64,000 bases of DNA, taken from Hexactinellida sp. DTS-2022 (Eukaryota; Porifera; Hexactinellida). The position numbers were made by a program, and so were the translations under genes. Where the stretch lies: positions 434,001 through 498,000 of the forward strand of contig JAPNXP010000001.1 of the NCBI GenBank assembly GCA_028753945.1, read 5' to 3'. The notes beneath the pieces are model-generated. The model was given only the letters and a program-made list of their open reading frames with translations. It was not told the DNA's origin and made no database searches. Positions 12,934-25,053 of this stretch are shown in pieces; the first letter of the stretch is position 1; each line of letters opens with the position of its first letter.

Positions 12934-13540
12934 CATCTCTACACACTCATGACAAGTCAATTCAGATAATCTATTATTTTATGAGATACTAATTAGCCTG
13001 TTTGCTATACTTATTAGCTATAGTAGTTTGAATTAACTAATCAGGAATTCATTTTGTTCGCTTCTTCCTAACCTGCTGTTAATAATAAATTAATTCAAGT
13101 TTACTTAAATGTCAGACAATAATTATATTTCACTATCATTAATTTGTTTAATCTTTGTAACTATTTGCTTATTACATCTTATACTGAGCAGCTGTGCTGT
13201 TACTTTAGTATTGCAAGCTTACACTTTTATAGTAGTAAATTCCTTAAGTTGTAGTATAATGTTATATTGGACTAATTAGTATAGTTCTAGATCGCACTAT
13301 ACTAAACTGGAAAAAAATGTACTTAACTATCAATGTCTATGTTAACATCTTTTCATATATAATTGCGTTAACTTTATATATTTTATGGATACTTCATCAG
13401 ATGATAGTTTAGATTGGAATTAATTTGAGCTTTGTAATATTCCTGTAATTCTTTATAGTTAAATTGAAACAAAGCTTAATTTATAATTCCAATAATTCGC
13501 TAATTGTATAGAATCTGATAGTTTTGGAATTCTTAGTGAC
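12934..13540. other. Spacer between the RNF185-like gene and KMT2
   Basis: AT-rich, with no clear feature. A short ATG frame near 13386 (MDTSSDDSLDWN then stop) precedes KMT2 but has no GT donor before its stop, so I did not join it. The true first KMT2 exon may lie here. Confidence 0.5.
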
Positions 13541-16500
13541 ATGCACAATGCTACGGTTGCATCAATCACTACTGAGTCTTGTACGAATGACTCCAATCGA
13601 AAATCTGCAATTAATTCTCTATCCAGGAAGTATCCTCTGGTTATTATTTCTCCAAATAAGGATCTGTTGTATGGAGAGTCTGGTAAATCCATCTGCGAGC
13701 TTCAAACTGTAAGTGAGGATAATCTTAATTGTTTTTCTCAAGTTAGCAACCACTCAACAAGTTATATTAGAAACTCAATTTATGTTTTATTTATCCATTC
13801 AGGGTTCTACAAAATGTGTTCAGAAACCAAATCTGAAGAAAGCGCCTGATATAACTAGCTTAACAGCGGAGGCAGATGCTAAGTGGGAAATTATTAAGAA
13901 AAATAAACTTAAGAGTGCTTCCTCACCAATTTCTTCTCATCTTAACATTCCTTTGGTTGATGTGAGATACCAACAACAACGACAAAGTGAAATAATATAG
14001 TAACTAGATCAGTGTATTATACAGCCATTTGTAAATACGCTCCTAATCCTGGTCTGATCCAATTTTCATGCGCCTTAATCGCAAATTTATGTTACGGTAT
14101 AGGAGGGATTCCAAATTTTCCCAAAATCATGCTCCAAAAGGAGCGTCTCGCGCTCCTGGATAATTCCTTGAACTAGATTGGTATATACCTTAATTGAATG
14201 TATTTCTTCAGATGTGAGAGGATCCCAGCTGAATTCGCCTAACAGAGCTAAACTGAGGATGGCTCCTTCTATTGACCTTCCCCAGGTTGCTATTGGTAAT
14301 CAGGAATGTGAGTACCATGGATTATAACTAACTTATTTGCAACTAGTTACTTCTCTAATAGTCCACACATGACCTGGCAATAGGATTTGACTACATAACA
14401 ACATATACTTGGGAATGGTATACTTTGTGGACTATTAGAGAATAAACTGCCACATATGTCACTAATTCTTTAGATAAATTTCTGAACATTCGTTAGGTGA
14501 AATAACAAATTTTCCGAAGAAAGCTAAATTGAAATTAACTTCAAGAACATCATCAAGATCAAACAAAGGACTTACTAAGAAGTATCCAGCTCACCAATAC
14601 CCTCGTGGCAACAGATCTATTCTCAATTCTGAGTCAGTTAAGTTGCCCTTGTTTAGCCACGATAAATAACAAACAGAAAGTTTCCAGTTTCAAAGAATAA
14701 TCTTGTTTCTAGTTTAATTTCCAGAACAGAGAACTTTGAGAATGATTCGCAAAGACAACCTAGTAAGTTTATAATAGCACAATATACTATTTAATATTAT
14801 CATTGGCCATAATTAATTTAAATTTAAATCGTAATTCCATTAAGGTGTTTCTGATTCTGGAATTACTGAGGAGATCACTCGCTCAACTGTCTCATGTAAA
14901 TATAATTCTAAGTTGAGATTTTTCCCCAAAGTGAAATCTTCAACTATAGAAGAGGACTCCTCTTTTCCTTCTTCAGATGTCGGCACAGACAGCTTGTACA
15001 CAGACCCAATTTCAACGGACGATATAGAAGTAATTACCGTATATAACCATGTTACGTTTGTACATGTTATGTTTGTAACATGTTATGTTTGTAACATGTT
15101 ACGTTTATAACATGTTATGTTTGTAACATGTTATGTTTGTAACATGTTATGTTTGTAACATGTTATGTTTGTAACATGTTATGTTTATAACATGTTACGT
15201 TTATAACATGTTATGTTTGTAACATGTTATGTTTGTAACATGTTACGTTTATAACATGTTACGTTTATAACATGTTATGTTTGTAACATGTTATGTTTGT
15301 AACATGTTACGTTTATAACATGTTATGTTTGTAACATGTTATGTTTGTAACATGTTATGTTTATAACATGTTACGTTTATAACATGTTATGTTTGTAACA
15401 TGTTACGTTTATTACATGTTACGTTTATAACATGTTATGTTTATAACATGTTATGTTTGTAACATGTTACGTTTATAACATGTTACGTTTGTGACATGTT
15501 ATGTTTGTAAGTTGTAACATGTTACGTTTATAACATGTTATGTTTGTGACATGTTATGTTTGTAAGTTGTAACATGTTATGTTTGTAAGTTGTAACATGT
15601 TATGTTCGTAACATGTTATGTTTGTAAGTTGTAACATGTTACGTTTATAACATGTTATGTTTGTAACATGTTATGTTTGTAAGTTGTAACATGTTACGTT
15701 TATAACATGTTATGTTTGTAACATGTTATGTTTGTAACATGTTATGTTTATAACATGTTACGTTTGTAACATGTTACGTTTGTAACATGTTATGTATAAG
15801 AATTCGTTTATCGAATATCTGTGTAGTCCGTTATAACGACTGGAGAGACACTGGTATATGATCCCTCCTTGGAGTATCCGGACTCAGACAGTTTGTCCCA
15901 ATATTCCTCGGACGAGGACACACGCACTCAGATAGAGACAGGGATGGTGGGAGTATACCTAGAAGCTTCTTATTCCCAGCTGCCGCCGCTATGCTCGCTA
16001 TGCTGCTCAGCTGGGCAGCACGAGGCAAGTGTATGCTCATGTACTTAAATACAGTAGAACCTCGTTAGTACGAACACGGTTAATACGAATTTCCGGATAA
16101 GACGAACAAACAGTTCCACAAATCAGGTCCCTACAATGGTTATTCAATGGGATTACTCCGGTTAATACGAACTCGCGATAAAGCGAACAAATTTTTACCG
16201 TCCGTTAATGTTCGTATTTAACGACATTCTACTGTATTTAATACTGACGCTATGTTGAACTTGTAGCTCATATTCTGTTCTGTGTGTTGCGACTGCTACC
16301 ACCGCTTCTGTGTCGACGTGGATTCCGCTTCCCCGGGAGAGAGGGGCTGGGTCTGCTCGTCTTGCATTTGTTGCGCCGTCTGCGGCAGAGGGAGAGACAG
16401 CGAGATGGTAAGTAATCTAATCAAACCCACTTTGCTAATATTTTCAGAAAAACAACAAATTAAGAGATTCTAGCCAATCTTCTCAGATTGAATTGTTTAG

Positions 16501-19500
16501 CCCAATTTGTTGATTGAGTGGGTCAGCATATTCAACCGCCAATTTAGATTGACGCCTACTTATTATCTGTACTATAACCTGTCCGCAGACACACACGTTG
16601 TAGATTGGAACTATCAAAGTCTACTGACTTTCTGATGGATAGTCGCTTTTCTGTAGAATTACTTCTGATGCTTTCATGTTAATTATTACATTACAAGTCA
16701 CTCCGTCTTATTCCTTGTCTAATCTGACCAGTTAATTATTGTTATTCAACCAATTATTAATTATTTTTAATAAAATTTTTATGTAGCGTCCCTTATTCAT
16801 TTTTACACTAGCTATGTTTCTGTCAAAGAATCAATTCAAATCTTTATACAAACTACTCCCATGCGTTTATTCGCGAGTTACTAAAAAATCGTATTTTTCC
16901 ATATCGCAACGATTTCCTCCAAAGCCAACATTTTCTCGTAGAATGTTTGCGATTCCAAAACAGCTGTTCCCTCTGCCCATAGCGGCGAGAGCGCTGCACC
17001 ACGGATATGCCACACCTTCGATTCCTGCTTTCCCGACACCTCGAGCCACACCCCTCATACCCCAGAGACAACTCGTCACCTACAGCAAACTCGGAAAGTT
17101 CAAACCGAACAAAGCTGTTGTTGCTCGCTTCAGACTTACAGGCACCGGGAGGGTTAAGAAGTGGCGCGCGCGAACGAGGCTCAACTTGAGGCGGCGCGGT
17201 AAGGTTATAATGGAGGAGTGTTGGCGAGCTCAGAAGATACGGATTATGCTTGGGAAGCCCAGATACAACATTAGGAGGCATCACTGCTGGGTTGATTGAT
17301 CAAGTTAATTGAAGATTTGAACAAATAGTTGTGTACTCGTAATTATACTATAAAATGTATTCTTTCAGTTTGCATTTACTCTGCATAATGATAATTACAT
17401 TTACCTCAGGCGCTCCAACGCAAACTACTTGTGCCATTTCATTAATTAGTATACCAGCCAGCGCTCGACAAATTAGGTGGTTTGGTGGCGTTAGCCACCA
17501 AAAATCTTATTTAAGACACCAAATTTCGCCTTTGGTGGCTTAACTATTCCACCATAAATTGTGGACTATTTGATTTGTGTAGATTATATTTTCGGTACAT
17601 TATTTCATTTATTTGTTATTAATATTAGTGTTGTTTTACTGCATCAGAAGTTTGTTAAGCCATCAGTGGTTTGTTAAACCGGCCGTTGTTATTCTTTAGC
17701 CACCAAAAAAAATGAGATGGTGGCTTAATTAGCCACCATCAAAATTCATTTTGTCGAACACTGCGACTGATACCACATACTATTATCAAACATGATATTA
17801 TTTAATGTAGCTGCATATCCTTATACAGTTAAATGCTTTACGGCACTTTCTATATTAGATCCACCAGTGTCACAAGTGTCAGTCTTACTACCACATGGGG
17901 TGTCTCGGCATACACCTGCCCTTCCCTCCTGCAGAGGGGGGGCCGAACAACTGGCCCTGTCCCAAATGTGTCGTCTGTCAGGGCTGTGGAACCCAGAGGC
18001 CAGAGAAGGTAATTATAGCTTTTGAATGTTTGTGCAACATTTAATTTCACACCTTCGTTATTTAGTTTGCTGAGCAAGTCTCAACTGCGAAATTATTCTG
18101 CAAGAGATGTATCTTTTTGAGAAAGAAAGGAAATTTCTGTCCGGTTTGTGATAAGGTTTATGAAGAAAACGATTGGAACTGTAAGGTATGTTTTATCTAA
18201 ATTCGGCTAAAACCAGGAACCATGTATATGTGTTATTAGTGTTGCTAGCATTGTGAATCCATTGTTCATAGATGATAGAATGTGACAGCTGCAAATCGTG
18301 GTTGCATGATAGCTGCGAATCGTTCTCAAGTGAGGAGTATTATTTGCTCGGAGAGCTCCCTGGGAGTGTCCCCTACACTTGTTCCATCTGTCAGAGAGCG
18401 CCACGCGACACTAATACAGTGGCTTGGAGACAAGCTATTGAGGAAAGCAGAAACAAACGTGTTAAATCAGTCAGTTATCAACCACTTTACCTCTTAATAT
18501 TACTTGTTAATTACTTTATTACAAATATGTTTAGGTTGTAGAGAAACTGAACTCAAATCAAATGTTGAAGACTCTCTTGACTAATTTGGAAAATGCACCA
18601 AACGTGAGTTCTTACTCCAATTTAATTAACTCAAATAATGCCATAGGAATAGTCTTATTATGAATTCCAAAATATACGAACTTTGTACTTATCACTTAGG
18701 GAATGAAGAACCTCCATTCAACTCTCTCTGGGATTATTTATAATGTGGAGAATGCCCCATATCCCTCTATTGCCGAATTCTGTGAAGAAATAATGAGTGT
18801 TATGCGGAACATATTTAAGTCTGTTGACAGGCAAAACATCCTACACAGATACACATTCTCAATTCAGACTTCATTCATTAAAGTGAGAAATATATTTATT
18901 TTTGTTTAGACTTTGTATATTATTAGACATTTAACAGCTTATTTGCGAAGAATTTCCTTGGTTTCTGATACCAATTGACTCATCAGTTCCTCGACCTAAG
19001 CAGGAAAGAAAAAGGAGACAGTCAACTAGAAACTGTAATTATTTTCCTTCCTCTGATTTCTTCAATCCCTCCGAACCTTCACTTATATTTCCTGCCTATA
19101 AGTTTGACCACAAGTATACAGTATCGGGCTTAAAGAGCTCTGGATTAATAACCGAGTCAGCTGCTACTTTCTCTTCTCCCTCCAAGCAGAGACCCACAGA
19201 CAGGAGACAATGCATTCTCTGCAAAGACATAGGAGATGCTGCTGGGGAGGTAACCAATGTGCTTATTTCTGTAATTAATTTATAGTTTGCAAATCTGTAG
19301 AAAGAGGATCGCCTGCTTCCATGTGGCATCAACGAATGGGTTCATATAAATTGCGCAATTTGGTCATCTGATGTAAGTAATACTCATTCTCTTGATGGCA
19401 GTTATAATATACTTTCCATACAAGGTATACACCAGAGGGAGCTGTATAAAGAATATCGATTCGGCTTTGCTAACTGGTCTCAAGTCTTGCTGCAGTTACT

Positions 19501-22438
19501 GTCGCTTGATGGGCGCTACAGTGGGCTGTTACAACAGACAGTGCACACGCTTTGTGCACTACAAATGTGCACTAGCAGAGGGATGGATATTCCTAAAGAA
19601 TATGAAAGTATTCTGTCAAGGACACGGATCTTCTTTTGATTCCAAAGTACGCCCATTTTGTGTTTTTATAGACAATTTTATAACTATTTCATTTGCACTC
19701 CTCCCCAGTAATAAATATATCTAATTATTGCATATTGGGATGAGCTGATTCTTCATTCGTAATCTTTACTATAGAATATCCCTCCCCTTTATTAGCCATG
19801 TTGCCATTATTCTAGCTAGCTCCATATACTCTCGCTCTTCGTTTAGTTTGTGTGCAGCGAGAGAGACTTTCTTATTGACGAGTTCCTGTACGTGGAGTCT
19901 AACTCTGCGTCTCAGAACCAACGGCTGCACAACATGACTAAGCTGACAGGCCCGCGAAAGCTTAACATCGTATCAGGTACCGACATTATAATTTGTAACA
20001 TAATTACACTATCATGTCCTCATTTGTTGTCCGTAGGCTGTGTGAGAGTGTACTCTCTCGGCTCAGTTGTTCCCGCGTCTGACACCAGGGACGCTATATA
20101 CCCAGTTAACTTCAGGTAATTAAGAAATGCTTGCACTTGGTCGCTTACCATTCATTTAATAAACTAATTATATCACACACGCATGTCTATTGAATGACGT
20201 TATACATGTATATTCCCTTCATTAATTTGATATCTTGATTATACATATTATAGTTTAATTGCCTTAACCTAGATACAGTGAACTCTTATATACTATACTA
20301 TCACCGATTAGATCAACTTTGTTTATTATCTGAAATTATAATAAAATATTATATTATTAGAAACGACAGGACTATCATAATATACAGTAGAACCTCGTTA
20401 GTATGAACACGGTTGATACAAATTTCCGGTTAATACGAACACTATTTTAGTCCCCTTAAAAACCTTTTCAATACAAATAATATTGGTTAATACGAATTCC
20501 GGGTAAGGCGAACACATTTTGACGGTTCCTTGGTATTCGTACTAACGAGGTTCTACTGTACGTAAATGCAAATTGATGCAATCTTCGATACCTGACAACT
20601 ATGCTACTAATCTCACACCTAATAGTAACTAATTAAATCAATTGACGTATCCTATAGTACTTTACCCTGAACTAAGTGAATTTGATTATAGACTCTCCAA
20701 AAGCCATATTTTACGTTGACATCTACGTGTTTGTAATTCCTTTGAGCTTACTCTCATCTTTTCTTGTTCTTCCTTTATTTGCTTTCAAATTAGATCTTCC
20801 CGGCTATTCTGGAGTGCACGGAAGCCGGGTCTCTTATCAACATACACCTGTTTCGTGAAGGAATACATACCAGAAGAGCCAAATAATCACCCGGATATAA
20901 ACTATTCCATTCAACATAACGCTGATCTAATCGATACTAAGAAGCATGAACAACATTCCAAATCACCAACAAGTCACCTGGCTGAACTAGCCAGAGAGTA
21001 TCCAGGAAAGGATACGCAACCGACTAAACTTGTTTCACTCACTAACTTCACGCCCACAATATCACCCGAAAATAGTGCAAACCTAAGTATTGAATTGGAA
21101 AGATATAGCAGCAATAAGCCAGACAGTCCATTAGCAACCGGATTGAGTATAGAATTAAATTTAGATTCTGAGATTTCTTCTGAATTCCCTTCTTTTAAAG
21201 GTTTGTTTGAGCAAAGCTTTCCTTTCCTAAAACAGACAGACTCCTCAAGTGTTCTCCAGAAAACTATTAACTATTCTAAGATTAGCGGGAATAAACTGTT
21301 CCCACTCATAAATGAAGATTTTTATTTAACTCAGCATCTCTCTCGCCTGAATGACTCTGACCTGAGCTATGGAGATAAACAGCAACAACAACAACAACAA
21401 CAACAATACATAGCTTCATCACAAAGTACCTCTAAACTTAAGTTCATTATTGTCTGTTCAGATGGATTTACAACACAGTGTGATACTCTACAAGGTAAGC
21501 TAAATTATTCATTTATTTAAATATTTTCCTTCAATACAACATTGTCATAACTAGGCGCTTGGGATAATGTTATCAGCGAGTTGACCTTGACTCGCGAAGC
21601 CAATAGCTTGCCTTCTCTCTCGTTCCAAACAACGTCTCCACAAGACATGTTCGGATTCACTTTGACCTGTGTCCAGAGGGAGATCGAGCAGCTGGAACAT
21701 GTTGATAAGTGCTCGCTGTACCAATTCAGATTCTTCCCCCCTACAAAAAGGGAGGAGTGGAATGGATTGGATATTCTCATTGAAAATCCGTTTGGCGCTG
21801 CGAGATGTGTCTCCTACACAACGAGATCGAAATTTGGAATGTTTAACTTTTTCTATTCCAAGCATCGCCCCGCGCCCCCTCCGCTTAGCGCCGAGAGGCT
21901 GACTTCTCTCTTAAGCGAGGACGAAAATAATCCCGATTTGCAGTTCCACACTCCTCAATTCTTCGAGAACGGAGCCCTCCCATGTATCCGCTACAGACAA
22001 ATGATAAGGAACCTCCCCTCCACTGTTAGAGTGTTTCGCTCTAAGATCCAAGGCTTAGGTCTGTTTTCCCTGAGAGACCTAGACCCGGGTGAAATGGTCA
22101 TAGAGTACACAGGCTTAGTTATCCGTCCGTTCATGTGTGACGTTAAGGAGGCGTATTACGAGAGCAAAGGGATCGGATGCTATATGTTTAAAATCGACCA
22201 AAACCAAGTAGTTGATGGTACCATGTCCGGAAACGCGAGCAGGTTTATAAACCACTCATGTCAACCGAACTGTGCTTCTAAAATGGTAATTATTGAACTG
22301 AAAAAGAAGATATTAATATTCGCACAGAGGAGAGTCCTGATGGGAGAAGAGCTGACGTATGATTACAAGTTTCCTCTCGAGGAAATTAAGATACCTTGTC
22401 TCTGTTACTCAAAGAAATGTAAGAAATATATGAACTGA
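13541..22438 (+). CDS. KMT2A: Trithorax/MLL-type histone H3K4 methyltransferase
   Basis: Hand-spliced model of 20 exons, 1,440 residues, all phases consistent: 13541-13708, 13803-13986, 14212-14307, 14497-14636, 14681-14762, 14845-15038, 15827-16024, 16267-16407, 17859-18008, 18066-18185, 18272-18469, 18535-18603, 18700-18882, 18938-19249, 19301-19372, 19425-19646, 19847-19976, 20037-20115, 20794-21494, 21555-22438. Domains in order: three MLL-type PHD fingers (15.95-18.4 kb), a degenerate bromodomain-like region, an extended PHD (ILCKDIGDAAG to KVFCQGHG), FYRN (YPVNFRSSRLFW), polyQ, FYRC, a WDR5-binding Win-like motif (NPFGAARC), SET (GLGLFSL ... RFINHSCQPNC ... ELTYDYKF) and post-SET CLCYSKKC. 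It should methylate H3K4 in a COMPASS complex. No CXXC finger or AT-hooks were seen, and the protein is far shorter than vertebrate MLL. The intron after 16024 begins with GC. The first exon is uncertain. The symbol stands for the KMT2A/B group. Confidence 0.92.
15045..15797. repeat. 16-bp minisatellite in a KMT2 intron
   Basis: About 45 tandem copies of a 16-bp unit, ACATGTTATGTTTGTA, with recurrent variants (ACGTT for ATGTT, TTATA for TTGTA) and a few 22-bp units carrying an extra GTTGTA. Each unit contains the palindrome TAACATGTTA. The array fills nearly the whole intron 15039-15826, between the acidic region and the PHD1 exon of KMT2. Confidence 0.95.
16052..16234. repeat. pogo/Tc1-like MITE copy B
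   Basis: Begins CAGTAGAACCTCGTTAGTAC and ends with an inverted copy finishing ATTCTACTG. It is flanked on both sides by TA, the expected target duplication. It is about 183 bp and lies in the KMT2 intron that splits PHD1. Confidence 0.85.
16814..17299 (+). CDS. MRPL35: Mitochondrial ribosomal protein bL35m, nested in a KMT2 intron
   Basis: A 161-residue intact single-exon frame with a basic, hydroxylated N-terminus suited to mitochondrial import. The C-terminal half carries the bL35 signature: VVARFRLTGTGRVKKWRAR, followed by a strongly basic tail ending with WVD, as in animal MRPL35. It would sit in the large subunit of the mitoribosome. The whole gene lies inside KMT2 intron 16408-17858, on the same strand as the host. 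An acceptor-like TTTTACACTAG stands 2 nt before the ATG. Being intronless inside an intron, it could be an old retrocopy that became the functional gene, but no poly-A relic is obvious. Confidence 0.8.
   Translation: MFLSKNQFKSLYKLLPCVYSRVTKKSYFSISQRFPPKPTFSRRMFAIPKQLFPLPIAARALHHGYATPSIPAFPTPRATPLIPQRQLVTYSKLGKFKPNKAVVARFRLTGTGRVKKWRARTRLNLRRRGKVIMEECWRAQKIRIMLGKPRYNIRRHHCWVD
17459..17763. repeat. hAT-like MITE with GGTGGC/GCCACC palindromes
   Basis: About 305 bp bounded by CAGCGCTCGACAAA and the inverse TTTGTCGAACACTG. The CAG...CTG ends resemble hAT termini. Inside are repeated GTGGC/GCCAC inverted repeats such as GGTGGCGTTAGCCACC. A clean 8-bp target duplication was not recognised. It lies in the same KMT2 intron as MRPL35. 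Confidence 0.65.
20385..20558. repeat. pogo/Tc1-like MITE copy C
   Basis: Starts CAGTAGAACCTCGTTAGTAT and ends CTAACGAGGTTCTACTG, with TA on both flanks. It is about 174 bp and lies in the KMT2 intron that splits FYRN (20116-20793). Confidence 0.85.
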
Positions 22439-23048
22439 TCATAGCACATCTTATTTGCAAACGTGATCACTTACATATTATTTTATTTTTTCATCCGCTT
22501 TTGCGATATGTGTATGTTATTAGTCAGTTGGATTTTTCATTTATTCAGTATTAGAAAAATTTAGACAACATTTATAGTTTGTATTTTGTAGAACCATTCT
22601 GATCAAATTATTTAATATACGAAATGGGTAAGAAATATCGTTATAGGATTACAAGGTTTAATTCCCTTAGGGCCTAGACTGACTCAGGATAATCAAATTT
22701 CTACGATTGGTTTAACGAGTGTTCACTGTAGTTTGAATTGAATTGCAATTAACGCTCTAGGTTTGTACAAATCCGTCTCTTCATCTGATTGTTAAATACA
22801 TGCATTGTTTGTCAGGGCTCCAGATTACCGGACATATCCAATGGTATTTGCATTCTCTAATTTCTGAATTCTCCATCGATTAATTAAAGTTAATGACTAG
22901 TAGGATCTATTCCATTTCCTCTGGCCGTATGTCAATGTACCTTTAATCTGACATGAGATGACATACTGTAACCCTAGATATTATCTGAAATGGATGATAT
23001 AATCTTGTCAACATTATTCCCTACTTTTGTTCTATTTAATTTAGTTGC
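22439..23048. other. Spacer between KMT2 and the first NHL gene
   Basis: AT-rich, nothing recognised. A TTTAATTTAG acceptor-like site lies 4 nt before the next start codon. Confidence 0.5.
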
Positions 23049-24425
23049 ATGGCCTCAATTGCAATTAAGCAAGAGCTCGAACTAGACAATTGTTCTGACC
23101 CACACGAAGTACATCCGCAAATACAGGACACAGATCCCCTAACTGCACTCGATGATAACTTAACAGTTCGCAAAAATGAGATGGAAACAGTATTCGCGAA
23201 TTTTCACAACATGATTGACATGAAGTTGAAACTCTTGTTAGAAGAATTAGATCAGACTTATCAGAATCAGAAGGAAGAGATCCAAGTTAAAACTACTCAA
23301 AAAGATCAACTCGACAAGTCCAAAGCTCATCTGAGACATGCTAATATAGAATCATTGGAGCCTACACTGATTCAAATAAACAATGAAATAGTTAACATAG
23401 AGGAGAGTATATTTCAGATGAAGGAAATCAAAATGACTTGGTACACGGATTCCTTTGCCGTAGCATTATCCAACATACTCGCTATTGAAACAGAAAAGCT
23501 ATTAAATATAAAACTGGTTTGCTGTCTCCCCAACACCACTTCTTCCTCCGCCTCCACTCCCACTCTGGGCACACTCTCATATTCGCACAGCGCCGAAGAC
23601 ACGCGCGTAATTAAAAACATAACTCAGGGTCAGGGGGATAACCAGATATCCACACCAAACGATATGGTCATTGATAAGTTAAGCGGCTACATATACGTGG
23701 CCGACAGGTCCAACCATAGAGTGCAGGTGTACGACCCCTCAGGATCGCACCTGTACGAAATAGTGGACAGAGATTTGCGCAGCCCGAACAGACTATGTAT
23801 GAGCAGTAGGTACCTCTACGTCACGTGTATAATGGAGCCGCAGCGTAGGGCTAATGTAAGCATATCATCTCACGTTATAAAGTTTGATAAAGTGGATCGA
23901 GTGCCTGTCTCCATTCTTAAATTGGAAGAAAAGTTAATACGCATTTGTACTATTGACTCTGGCATTCTATGCACTGACTATGTGAGTCATTATGTGCGTC
24001 ATTACGATTCTGCACTCAGAGTACTGAATACTAACAAGCTGTCTTCTCCGTATTTCACAAAAGACACTAAGATATACGATATTATTCTTGTCGATAAGGA
24101 GTTATACGTCCTATCGCAAGGCTCCAAGTATTCTCTGCAGGTTTTCAGTCCCTGCTGTACCATAATAAGGTGTATCAGCCTCTCCAGCCCTCTCCTGGGG
24201 GCATACTACTTCTGTCTAGACAGAGAGAAAGAGACTGTCATCATCAGCGACACCGAGGGAAACGCGGTTAAGATATTTAACAAATCTGGAGAGTGTGTTT
24301 GCGTCATTGGGGAGTGGGGCGATATTCCCGGTCGACTCGCTTCTCCTAGAGGCGTCGATATCGATCTACACGGAAATATTGTTGTTTGTGATACCAAAGA
24401 CAATTTCATTATTCAAAGTTTTTAG
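23049..24425 (+). CDS. NHL-repeat coiled-coil protein, paralogue 1
   Basis: A 458-residue single-exon protein. Residues about 35-130 form a long charged helical region that looks like coiled coil. From about residue 190 NHL-type beta-propeller repeats follow, with motifs such as VIDKLSGYIYVADRSNHRVQ and a last repeat GVDIDLHGNIVVCD. This resembles the C-terminal half of TRIM-NHL proteins, but no RING or B-box cysteines are present, so no ubiquitin-ligase activity is expected. NHL propellers bind protein or RNA; the partner is unknown. It is a clear tandem paralogue of the gene at 25054, sharing an IKQE-containing N-terminus, the coiled coil and every repeat. Confidence 0.8.
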   Translation: MASIAIKQELELDNCSDPHEVHPQIQDTDPLTALDDNLTVRKNEMETVFANFHNMIDMKLKLLLEELDQTYQNQKEEIQVKTTQKDQLDKSKAHLRHANIESLEPTLIQINNEIVNIEESIFQMKEIKMTWYTDSFAVALSNILAIETEKLLNIKLVCCLPNTTSSSASTPTLGTLSYSHSAEDTRVIKNITQGQGDNQISTPNDMVIDKLSGYIYVADRSNHRVQVYDPSGSHLYEIVDRDLRSPNRLCMSSRYLYVTCIMEPQRRANVSISSHVIKFDKVDRVPVSILKLEEKLIRICTIDSGILCTDYVSHYVRHYDSALRVLNTNKLSSPYFTKDTKIYDIILVDKELYVLSQGSKYSLQVFSPCCTIIRCISLSSPLLGAYYFCLDREKETVIISDTEGNAVKIFNKSGECVCVIGEWGDIPGRLASPRGVDIDLHGNIVVCDTKDNFIIQSF

Positions 24426-25053
24426 AAATGAGTTTGTCACTTGGTTATTCATTGTTGTATCTATTCATTCATTCAATCACACTTTTGCTCATAGCTTTCA
24501 TTGCTATTTTTGGTCATTGCAACTTCAAATTCCATTTTCTCCTTCCGATAAGTTGAAATCTTTGTTTACGCTGCTCGCATACACAAAGATACCCGTGATT
24601 GCGACTTTATGCGATTTCTTACATGATGTAAATCAGCATGTTATAAGGTTCTTTATGATTTCATTTTTAGCACATGTCTGTACAGTTCTATTAATATAAA
24701 CCTCTAGTTAGTTAATTTTTAAGGTTTGTTGTCTTGTGTTTCAACAATGGCACGCAACTCCTGATTTGTTCAAGTTCAATTCCTGCTAGTCACTCGTGGG
24801 AGAGAAGCATGATTTAATAAATACATTAATTAATGCCTGACTAGTTATAACGGAGATCCCGAGCTCGCTCACGAGGCAACTCATGTGATGTAATGCTTGG
24901 TGAGTTTTGTGTAGATTTATACTTTATTGCAAGCGAATCATGAGCATTTGTATATACGGTATATATATACTCGTTTTCCACAATGCTTTGTAAAGACCGA
25001 ATTAATATATTCTTGGTTCTAGAAAGTGCGTTTTAGTAAAACTTAGTTTTAAG
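24426..25053. other. Spacer between the two NHL paralogues
   Basis: AT-rich, no recognised feature. A frame reading through from the preceding gene is a shadow. It probably holds the promoter of paralogue 2. Confidence 0.5.

Noticed and set aside
13386..13421. First KMT2 exon beginning MDTSSDDSLDWN
   Set aside because: No GT donor occurs before the in-frame stop, so it cannot be joined to 13541 without a non-canonical junction.
21381..21407. CAA/CAG triplet run as a mobile or structural repeat
   Set aside because: It simply encodes a nine-residue polyglutamine in the linker between FYRN and FYRC of KMT2.
24295..24699. 134-codon frame overlapping the end of NHL paralogue 1
   Set aside because: Mostly a shifted frame of a clear coding exon running into AT-rich spacer.
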